Positions 1 through 5,260 of a stretch of DNA of 6,128 nt are shown here, in pieces. Source of the stretch: an uncultured Aquincola sp. (GTDB lineage Bacteria > Pseudomonadota > Gammaproteobacteria > Burkholderiales > Burkholderiaceae); contig CAKZXL010000874.1 in the NCBI GenBank assembly GCA_937883885.1, forward strand, positions 1 through 6,128, given 5' to 3'. A program made the position numbers and the translations under genes. Within the stretch, counting starts at the first letter, position 1. Each line of letters begins with the position of its first letter. The notes under the pieces are model-generated. The model made no database searches. It saw nothing but the letters and a program-made list of their open reading frames with translations, and was not told where the DNA came from.

Positions 1-639
1 GCTGCCGTTGCGGATCACGGCGCCATAGCAGGTGATGCCGGCCTCGTTCTCTTCGTCGTCCACCGACCAGCCCTGGGCCTGCACCCGCTGCAGCTGGCGG
101 CGCAGGGCTTCGGGCCGCACCACGGTGTGCTCAGTGTGGCGCGTGAGTTCCAGCGTGGGCAGCAGCGCCTGGCGCCGCGGGTCGTCCAGCGCCGCCAGGT
201 AGGCCTTGCCCACCGCGGTGGAATGCATGGGCATGCTGCTGCCCACGCGCGAGGCCATGCGCACCGCGCTCGGGCTTTCCAGCTTCTCGATGTAGACCAT
301 GCGCGCGCCGCTGGGCACGGCCATGTGCACGGTTTCGCCCGTTGTGTCGCGCAGCAGGCGCAGCGCATCGGCCGCGGCGCCGCGCAGCCCCAGCCGGCCC
401 CAGCTGCGGCTGGCCAGTTCCATCAGCCGCGGGCCCAGTTCATAGGCGCCGCCGCCATCGGCCTCCCGCAGCAGCCCTTCGGCCAGCAGCGCCGCGACGA
501 TGCGGTGCAGCGTGGGCCGCGGAAAGCCGCTGGCGCGGGTGAGTTCGGCGGTGCTCATCGGGCCGGGTGCATCGGCCACGAGCTGCAGCACCTGCATGAA
601 CTTGCCGAAGGCGGCGGTGCCCTGGACGGCTGGCTGCAT
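1..639 (-). CDS. IclR-family transcriptional regulator (C-terminus outside window)
   Basis: Predicted cytoplasmic DNA-binding repressor or activator. The frame is open from an ATG at 639 to the window edge, giving 213 residues of a family that usually runs about 250-270, so roughly the last 40-50 residues are missing. The winged helix-turn-helix lies at about residues 12-65, with the HTH core at 28-52 (STAELTRASGFPRPTLHRIV). The effector-binding domain begins near residue 75 and shows the family segments HMAVPSGARMVYIEKLES, STAVGKAYLAAL and DDEENEAGITCYGAVI. It lies 12 nt after the dehydrogenase stop, in the same reading frame and without a clear Shine-Dalgarno, so translational coupling is likely. 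An in-frame GTG directly precedes the ATG and could also serve as start. As last gene of the operon it probably controls that operon through the palindrome at 2981-2997 (inference). The effector is unknown. Family assignment is firm. Confidence 0.93.
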   Translation of the reverse strand, partial: MQPAVQGTAAFGKFMQVLQLVADAPGPMSTAELTRASGFPRPTLHRIVAALLAEGLLREADGGGAYELGPRLMELASRSWGRLGLRGAAADALRLLRDTTGETVHMAVPSGARMVYIEKLESPSAVRMASRVGSSMPMHSTAVGKAYLAALDDPRRQALLPTLELTRHTEHTVVRPEALRRQLQRVQAQGWSVDDEENEAGITCYGAVIRNGS

Positions 640-651
640 CACGGCACTTGT

Positions 652-1380
652 CTAGGCAACCAGGTAGCCGCCGTCCACCGGCAGCGTGACGCCGGTGATG
701 AAGCCCGCCGCCGGTGAGCACAGGAACAGCACCGCCTGCGCCACGTCGGCCGGCGTGCCCCAGCGGCCCAGCGGCGTTCGCGCCAGGATGGGGCCATTGC
801 GCGCCGGGTCGTCCTGCAGCGGCTGGGTCAGCGGCGTGGCAATCCAGCCCGGCGCCACCGCATTGACGCGGATGCGGTCTTCGGCATAGGCGATGGCCAG
901 CGACTTGGTGAGCTGCATCACCCCGCCTTTGCTGGCCGAATAGCCCGGCACCAGGCCACCACCAAAGAAGCTGAGCATGCTGGCGATGTTGACGATGCAG
1001 CCTTGCGTGGCCCGCAGGTGGGCCCGCGCGGCGGTGCACACCCGCATGCTGCCGGTGAGGTTGACGGCCAGCACCTGCTCGAACACCGGCAGCGCATGCT
1101 CGGCGCCGCGGCGGATGATGCCGGCGCAGTTGACGACGATGTCCAGCCGGTCCAGCCCGGCCATCAGCGCCTGCACGCTGGCCTCATCGGTCACGTCGGC
1201 CTGGCGCAGCGCCACGCCTTCGGCGAGCGAGCCGTCGCCGCCGCCCAGGTCGGCCGCGGTGACCTGCGCGCCGAGGGACGCCAGGTGATGAGCAATGGCC
1301 GCGCCGATGCCCTGGGCGCCGCCGGTGACCAGGGCGTGGCGGCCCTGGAGCATCGTGGGAAGGTAGGTCGCCGTGCTCAT
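652..1380 (-). CDS. Short-chain dehydrogenase/reductase (classical SDR, probably NAD-dependent)
   Basis: Cytoplasmic Rossmann-fold oxidoreductase of 242 residues, the usual classical SDR length. The cofactor motif TGGAQGIG is at residues 19-26. An acidic Asp44 at the end of the second strand favours NAD(H) over NADP(H). The NCAGII motif is at 84-89, and the catalytic tetrad Asn107, Ser134, Tyr147 and Lys151 is complete. The APGWIATPL loop (176-184) and terminal DGGYLVA are typical. NAGIIRR-like wording recalls KduD/gluconate 5-dehydrogenase-type sugar-acid dehydrogenases, but that is too weak to name a substrate. The start chosen is the ATG at 1380, whose A is the last base of the upstream TGA (TGATG overlap), indicating coupled translation with the binding-protein gene. 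A TTG one codon earlier is possible but less likely. In this operon it probably oxidises or reduces a hydroxy/keto intermediate of the compound captured by the binding protein (inference). Confidence 0.94.
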   Translation of the reverse strand: MSTATYLPTMLQGRHALVTGGAQGIGAAIAHHLASLGAQVTAADLGGGDGSLAEGVALRQADVTDEASVQALMAGLDRLDIVVNCAGIIRRGAEHALPVFEQVLAVNLTGSMRVCTAARAHLRATQGCIVNIASMLSFFGGGLVPGYSASKGGVMQLTKSLAIAYAEDRIRVNAVAPGWIATPLTQPLQDDPARNGPILARTPLGRWGTPADVAQAVLFLCSPAAGFITGVTLPVDGGYLVA

Positions 1381-2366
1381 CAATTCTTGATGTTCAACTT
1401 GGCCATCAAGGCCTTGAAGTAGGTGTTGTCGCGCGCCATCGCGGCGCGGAAGGCCGCGTCGTCGGCGTACGAGTAGCCCAGGTTCAGCTTGTCCATGGCC
1501 TCGCGCAGCGCCGGCTCGTTGGCGGTCTTGGCCGTCATGTTGCGCAGCCAGGCCATCACCTCGGGCGGCGTGTTTTTGGGCGCCGCCAGGCCGCGCCAGG
1601 TGCCGATGACGAGGTCAATGTTGCGCTCCTTCAGCGTGGGCACCTTCTCGAAGCCCTTGACGCGGCTGTCGGCCATCACCGCCAGCGTCTTGAGCTTGCC
1701 GCTGGCCACGTAGGTGCCCACCTCGGCCGGGCTCACCGCCACCGCGTCGATGTGGCCGCCCATCAGCGCCTGCACCGCCGGGCCCGCGCCCTGGAAGGGC
1801 ACATGGTTGTACTGGGTGCCGGTCTTGTCTTCCAGCGCGGCGGCGGCCAGGTGCCAGATGGAGCCGTTGCCGGCATTGCCCACCTTCATCTCGCCCGGCG
1901 TCTTGCGGGCCGCGGCCAGGAACTCTTCGATGGTGTTGTAGGGCGCATCGGCCTTGACGGTGATGGCCGCCTGGTCGGCATTGAGCCGTGCGATCAGCGC
2001 AAAGTCTTCATGCGTGAACTTGGCCAGGCCCATGTGCGGCAGCGTGGTCAGCTCCACCGTCACCAGCGCCAGCTTGTAGCCGTCGGGCTTGGCATGGATC
2101 ACCTCGCTCCAGCCGATGGCGCCACTGGCGCCCGGCTTGTTGACGATGACGATGCCCGGCGGCACCTGCTTGCGCGCCGCCTCGGCAAAGGCGCGGGCCA
2201 GCGCATCGGTGCCGCCGCCGGGCTGGAAGGGCACCACCAGCTCGATCGGCCGGTTGGGGTAGTCCACCGGCTGCGCGGTGGCCGGTGCGGTGAAGCTGGC
2301 GGCCAGGCCGGTGGCCAGCGCCAGCGCGGGCAGCCAGCGGCTGCGCAGGGTGTGGATCAAGGGCAT
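1380..2366 (-). CDS. BUG/TctC-family periplasmic solute-binding protein
   Basis: Extracytoplasmic receptor of 328 residues, within the usual 320-330 range of the Bordetella uptake gene family. An N-terminal signal peptide is visible: basic HTLRSR, a hydrophobic stretch at about 11-27, and a likely Ala-Thr-Ala cleavage site with the mature protein starting near Gln32. The mature start carries the family signature YPNRPIELVVPFQPGGGTDALAR (about 36-58), followed by NKPGASGAIGW and KPDGY, which line the ligand pocket in known BUG structures. Family ligands are usually carboxylates or other small polar organic acids. The start ATG at 2366 is supported by a strong Shine-Dalgarno, GAGGAGGAGAC, just upstream; the frame stays open further upstream, but that extension has no signal peptide. 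It begins 25 nt after the cupin stop and shares one base with the dehydrogenase start. No TctA/TctB membrane partners are in the window, so it is an orphan receptor here, as is common for BUG genes. Confidence 0.95.
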   Translation of the reverse strand: MPLIHTLRSRWLPALALATGLAASFTAPATAQPVDYPNRPIELVVPFQPGGGTDALARAFAEAARKQVPPGIVIVNKPGASGAIGWSEVIHAKPDGYKLALVTVELTTLPHMGLAKFTHEDFALIARLNADQAAITVKADAPYNTIEEFLAAARKTPGEMKVGNAGNGSIWHLAAAALEDKTGTQYNHVPFQGAGPAVQALMGGHIDAVAVSPAEVGTYVASGKLKTLAVMADSRVKGFEKVPTLKERNIDLVIGTWRGLAAPKNTPPEVMAWLRNMTAKTANEPALREAMDKLNLGYSYADDAAFRAAMARDNTYFKALMAKLNIKN

Positions 2367-2391
2367 CTGGGTCTCCTCCTCAAAAGCGGCT

Positions 2392-2919
2392 TTAGCGGAT
2401 GTAGCGCTGCACGAAGTCTTCGCCCAGGCCCACCTGGGTGTAGTGCCGGCGGCATAGGTCGATCTTGGTGAACACGTCTTCATAGCCCAGCACCGCACCC
2501 TGCGGGTCGGTGTAGACCATCACGCCGTTGACCTGGAAGAAGGTGATCATTTCTTCCACGCCTTCGGGCACCACCAGCGTGTGGGTTTCGCCCGGCGGCT
2601 CGAACACGTAGCTGCCGGCGGTGGCTTCCCAGTCATGCTCCAGGTAGCGCCAGCGGCCCTTGAGCACGAAGCCGTGCACCGCCTGCGGATGCCGGTGGCG
2701 GCTGAGCACGCCCGACTTGCGCACCCGCAGCAGGTTCATCCAGTAGCCCTGACTGGCGTTCAGGCACAGCGGGCGGAACCACACGTTCTCGGCCTGCGGC
2801 ACCCACAGGCGCTCGTCTTCGGGCACCGCGTCGGGCACCACGATCTCGGGCAGTGCATCGGGCGGAAACGGCAGCTGGTAGGGCACCAGCGGATCGGCAT
2901 CGGGTCGGTCGAGGGGCAC
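2392..2919 (-). CDS. Cupin dioxygenase-like protein, 2,4'-dihydroxyacetophenone dioxygenase (DAD) family
   Basis: Small single-domain cupin, 175 residues from a GTG start at 2919. The core WVPQ..NVWFRPLCLN..QGYWMNLLRVRKSGVLSRHRHPQAVHGFVLKG and the block EHDWEATAGSYVFEPPGETHTLVV match my memory of the DAD family, whose characterised member uses one iron to split 2,4'-dihydroxyacetophenone into 4-hydroxybenzoate and formate. Candidate metal ligands are His75 and His77 (HRH), His113 (ETHT) and Glu94; His82 sits near the usual cupin-1 Glu position. Many relatives are uncharacterised, so the substrate may differ. Start: the frame is open far upstream, with in-frame ATGs at 3003 and 3048, but those would put the operator palindromes inside the gene and add a low-complexity extension. 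The GTG gives a family-like length, but its Shine-Dalgarno is poor (GAG only). Stop is TAA. It is the first gene of the inferred minus-strand operon. Confidence 0.85.
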   Translation of the reverse strand: MPLDRPDADPLVPYQLPFPPDALPEIVVPDAVPEDERLWVPQAENVWFRPLCLNASQGYWMNLLRVRKSGVLSRHRHPQAVHGFVLKGRWRYLEHDWEATAGSYVFEPPGETHTLVVPEGVEEMITFFQVNGVMVYTDPQGAVLGYEDVFTKIDLCRRHYTQVGLGEDFVQRYIR

Positions 2920-2980
2920 GGCAATCTCGGACGGACGATGGGGAGGCGCGCCACGGTCCGCCGAACTGCCAGACCGGGTG

Positions 2981-2997
2981 TGTCCACCATGTGGACA
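2981..2997. promoter_or_regulatory. Perfect 17-bp palindromic operator candidate
   Basis: TGTCCAC-CAT-GTGGACA has two perfect 7-bp arms around a 3-nt centre. It lies in the divergent space, about 61 nt before the proposed cupin GTG and 69 nt before the hydrolase ATG. The size and symmetry fit an IclR-type dimer site, and an IclR gene is the last gene of the adjacent operon. The pairing is inferred; the symmetry is directly visible. Confidence 0.75.
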
Positions 2998-3000
2998 GCG

Positions 3001-3017
3001 CATCCATAAAGTGGACA
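3001..3017. promoter_or_regulatory. Second, degenerate operator copy in tandem
   Basis: CATCCAT-AAA-GTGGACA repeats the right arm GTGGACA exactly and keeps the central TCCA of the left arm, with the same 3-nt spacer. Its centre (3009) is 20 bp from that of the perfect site (2989), about two helical turns, so two dimers could sit on the same DNA face. It falls in an AT-richer patch (3001-3026) that could also hold a promoter, although I could not fit a convincing -35/-10 pair on either strand. Confidence 0.5.
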
Positions 3018-3066
3018 AACGATATGCGGGCGCGGGCGGTGCCGCCATAGGGCTAACCTTGGGTAC

Positions 3067-3939
3067 ATGCCTGAAGTTGAATTGCCCCTCCACGTTCGAA
3101 CACTGACCGACCTGCAGGCGCTGCAAGCCGCCAGCACCGTGCTGCACACGCCCTGCGGCGATGGCACGCTGGTCTGGCATGCCTGGGGCAGCGGCCCGCC
3201 GGTGGTGCTGCTGCACGGCGGCGCGGGCAGCTGGACCCACTGGGCCCGCAACATCGGGGCGCTGGTGCAGGCCGGCCACCGCGTGCTGGCGGCCGACATG
3301 CCGGGCTTCGGCGATTCGGCCGAGCCGCGCGACGGCCACGATGCCGACGTGCTGCCGCACTGGCTGGAGCAAGGCCTGCAGGCCTTGATCGGCGATGCGC
3401 CGGTCGACCTGGTGGGCTTTTCGTTCGGGGGTCTGGTGGCCGGCCTGTGGGCGCAAGCCCACCCGGCCCGCGTGCGGCGCCTGGTGCTGGTGGGTGCACC
3501 GGCCTTGAGCGAAGCACCGATGGCGCCGCTGCCGCTGCGCGCCTGGGACACCGCTCCGGCGGGTGAACGCCGCGACGCGCTGCATAGCCACAACCTGGGC
3601 GTGCTGATGCTGTCGCGCGCTGAAGCCATCGACGCCCTGGCGGTGGCGCTGCACGGCGCCAACATCGAACGCGACCGCATGCGCCGGCGCCGCCTGATGC
3701 GCACCGACCTGCTGCGGCGCACCCTGCCCCATCTGCAATGCCCGGTGCATGGCCTGTGGGGCGACGACGACGTGCTGTACCGCGGCAGGCTGCAGGTGGT
3801 GCGCGAGGCGCTGGCCCTGGCGCCGGCCGGCGGCACGCTGCAGTTCATCGCCGGGGCGGGGCACTGGGTGGCCTACGAGGCGGCCGACGCCTTCAATGCG
3901 GCCCTGGTGGCTTTGCTGGACGATGCGGCATGGACCTGA
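3067..3939 (+). CDS. Alpha/beta-fold hydrolase
   Basis: Cytoplasmic serine hydrolase of 290 residues with no signal peptide. The oxyanion-hole motif HGGAGSW is at 50-56, DMPGFGDS at 77-84, and the nucleophile elbow GFSFGG at 117-122 with Ser119. The acid is most likely Asp235 in WGDDD, and the base is His266 in GAGHW, so the triad is complete. The cap region (about 145-215) includes an Arg-rich stretch, RMRRRR, at 204-209. The layout resembles meta-cleavage-product hydrolases, haloperoxidase-like enzymes and other esterases; motifs alone do not choose between them. It is transcribed away from the cupin operon and shares the palindrome-bearing control region, so it may belong to the same pathway, for instance by hydrolysing an ester or C-C bond of an intermediate (inference). 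The ATG at 3067 has no obvious Shine-Dalgarno. The 3' end overlaps ynfA by 10 nt. Confidence 0.93.
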   Translation: MPEVELPLHVRTLTDLQALQAASTVLHTPCGDGTLVWHAWGSGPPVVLLHGGAGSWTHWARNIGALVQAGHRVLAADMPGFGDSAEPRDGHDADVLPHWLEQGLQALIGDAPVDLVGFSFGGLVAGLWAQAHPARVRRLVLVGAPALSEAPMAPLPLRAWDTAPAGERRDALHSHNLGVLMLSRAEAIDALAVALHGANIERDRMRRRRLMRTDLLRRTLPHLQCPVHGLWGDDDVLYRGRLQVVREALALAPAGGTLQFIAGAGHWVAYEAADAFNAALVALLDDAAWT

Positions 3940-4262
3940 TCAAGACCTTGCTGCTGTTCGTGCTCACCGCGGTGGCCGAACTGTTGGGCTGCTACCTGCC
4001 CTACCTGTGGTTGAAGCAGGGCAAGAGCGCCTGGCTGCTGCTGCCGGCCGCCGCCAGCTTGGCCTTGTTCGCATGGCTGCTCACCTTGCACCCCACCGCC
4101 ACCGGCCGCGTGTACGCGGCTTATGGCGGCGTGTACATCGGCGTCGCCATGGTCTGGCTGATGGCGGTGGACAAGGTGCGCCCGCTGCTCACCGACTGGC
4201 TGGGCGTGGCGGTGAGCCTGGCGGGCATGGCCATCATCATGCTGGGGCGGCGGGCGGGCTGA
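3930..4262 (+). CDS. ynfA: YnfA/UPF0060-family small inner-membrane protein
   Basis: Inner-membrane protein of 110 residues, the normal family length, with four predicted helices at about 4-26, 33-53, 62-80 and 88-107. The family signatures are present: [16 protein letters not shown] at 16-31 (Glu17 in helix 1, the position analogous to the essential Glu of SMR transporters), [19 protein letters not shown] at 52-70, and VDKVRP at 80-85. YnfA proteins belong to the drug/metabolite transporter superfamily. Some enterobacterial members have been linked to efflux of cationic compounds, but a role in this organism is unknown. The ATG overlaps the last 10 nt of the hydrolase gene in another frame, so the two are probably cotranscribed and translationally coupled; a functional link is not implied. 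The frame stays open upstream, but residues before this Met are antisense-like Arg/Ala-rich noise and are not part of the family. Confidence 0.94.
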   Translation: MDLIKTLLLFVLTAVAELLGCYLPYLWLKQGKSAWLLLPAAASLALFAWLLTLHPTATGRVYAAYGGVYIGVAMVWLMAVDKVRPLLTDWLGVAVSLAGMAIIMLGRRAG

Positions 4263-4275
4263 GCCGCTGGCGGCT
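4262..4275. terminator. Possible weak bidirectional hairpin between convergent genes
   Basis: AGCCGC-TG-GCGGCT is a perfect inverted repeat filling most of the 16-nt gap between the ynfA stop and the stop of the convergent SDR gene. As RNA it can form a 5-bp GC-rich stem with a CTGG loop. No T-tract follows on either strand, so this is at best a weak intrinsic terminator. Confidence 0.3.
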
Positions 4276-4278
4276 GCT

Positions 4279-5151
4279 TCAGGCCGGCCGTACCCGCTCG
4301 GCCACGAAGGCCTGGTAGCTGCGCAGCGGCCGGCCCAGGATCTGCTCCAGCCGCTCGACCGCGCCCGGCGCCGGCCGCTGGCCCACCTGCTGGATGCGGG
4401 CCATCATCAGGCGCAGGTCGTAGGCCATCCAGGCAGGCACCTGCTGACTTAAGAGCTGGCGCTCGAAGGCCTCCACGTCGTCGCCGCCGTAGTGGACGGG
4501 TCGGCCCAGCTGCTCGCTCCACACCGCGGCGGCCGCAGCGCCGGTGAACACCTCACGGCCGGCCACGTCCAGCGTCAGCCGCGGCAGCGGGCCGGCAGCG
4601 CCATCGCGGCGCAGCAGTTCGGCCACCGCCACGTCGGCAATGTCGCGGCCATCGACCATGGCCACGCCGACCGGCCCGATCGGCATCGGGAACACGCCAT
4701 GGCCTTCGATCACCGGCTGCAGGCCGATGTCGTTCTGCATGAAGTAGGCGGGGCGCAGGATGGTGGCCGGCAGGTCGAGCTGCTCGATCAGCCGCTCCAC
4801 CGTGTGCTTGCTGGCGAAGTGCGGCACGTCGGGGTACAGCTCGGCATGGATCACCGAGAGGTAGACGATGCGCTCGATGCCCGCTTCACGCGCCACGTTC
4901 AGCGCCTGCAGCGACTGCGTGAGTTCGTCGGCCACCAGCGCATTGAGCAGGAACAGGGTGCGCACGCCGGCCATCGCGGCCCTCAGCGTGGCCACGTCGG
5001 TGAGGTCGCCGGCCACGGCCTGCACGCCGGGCGGCAGGCTGGCCCGGGCCGGCTGGCGCACCAGCGCCCGCACCTGGGCGCCCTGCTGCGCCAGGCCTTG
5101 AACGACGAGGGAACCGATGGTGCCGGTGGCACCGATGACGAGGATGGACAT
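4279..5151 (-). CDS. NmrA-like atypical SDR (NAD(P)-binding protein)
   Basis: Cytoplasmic Rossmann-fold protein of 290 residues, the usual NmrA/SDR-a5 length. The dinucleotide motif GATGTIG is at 7-13, with Arg28 and Arg32 following the second strand, which suits NADP(H). GDL at 48-50 and YLSVIHAELYPDVPHFASKHTVERLIEQL (97-125) follow the NmrA/HSCARG pattern. The classical YxxxK is replaced by His111-x-x-x-Lys115, so it may act as a redox sensor or as an azoreductase/quinone-reductase-like enzyme rather than a normal dehydrogenase. The C-terminal half binds the substrate or partner and includes ILRPAYFMQND (131-141). The ATG at 5151 has a good Shine-Dalgarno (CAGGAG, 7 nt spacer). The gene is divergent from the LysR regulator, its probable controller, and convergent with ynfA. 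The exact substrate is unknown. Confidence 0.92.
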   Translation of the reverse strand: MSILVIGATGTIGSLVVQGLAQQGAQVRALVRQPARASLPPGVQAVAGDLTDVATLRAAMAGVRTLFLLNALVADELTQSLQALNVAREAGIERIVYLSVIHAELYPDVPHFASKHTVERLIEQLDLPATILRPAYFMQNDIGLQPVIEGHGVFPMPIGPVGVAMVDGRDIADVAVAELLRRDGAAGPLPRLTLDVAGREVFTGAAAAAVWSEQLGRPVHYGGDDVEAFERQLLSQQVPAWMAYDLRLMMARIQQVGQRPAPGAVERLEQILGRPLRSYQAFVAERVRPA

Positions 5152-5176
5152 GGAACTGCTCCTGAGAGGGGTTGAG

Positions 5177-5191
5177 GGCTGGCTGCCAGCC
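5177..5191. promoter_or_regulatory. Perfect 15-bp palindrome upstream of the NmrA-like gene
   Basis: GGCTGGC-T-GCCAGCC has 7-bp perfect arms around one base. It lies 26 nt upstream of the NmrA-like ATG in the 109-nt divergent space shared with the LysR gene. It could be a regulator site, or a small hairpin in the 5' leader. It does not have the T-N11-A ends of a standard LysR box, so its binding partner is uncertain. Confidence 0.4.
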
Positions 5192-5260
5192 AGTGCCTGA
5201 ACGATAGGCCGTTGCATGCTTTGAACATAGTCACCAGAATCAGGACCCACCGTCTTGAAT

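Noticed and set aside
127..717. Plus-strand open frame antisense to the IclR gene
   Set aside because: His/Arg/Ala-rich with no recognisable motif; the opposite strand carries a clear IclR protein.
2367..2391. Possible terminator or separate promoter between the cupin and binding-protein genes
   Set aside because: The 25-nt gap holds only the strong ribosome binding site and no hairpin with T-tract.
3001..3026. Candidate sigma-70 promoter in the AT-richer patch
   Set aside because: I could not fit a -35/-10 pair with 16-18 nt spacing on either strand, so no promoter is called.
2392..3864. A 490-codon open frame on the minus strand that covers the cupin gene and continues through the region antisense to the hydrolase
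   Set aside because: Only the 3' part matches a protein family. The upstream part is Arg/Ala/Gln/His-rich shadow of the well-supported hydrolase, an effect of high GC content.
4164..4172. Another GTGGACA-containing site inside ynfA
   Set aside because: It is a half-site only, without the opposing TGTCCAC arm, and encodes the conserved Val-Asp-Lys of YnfA.
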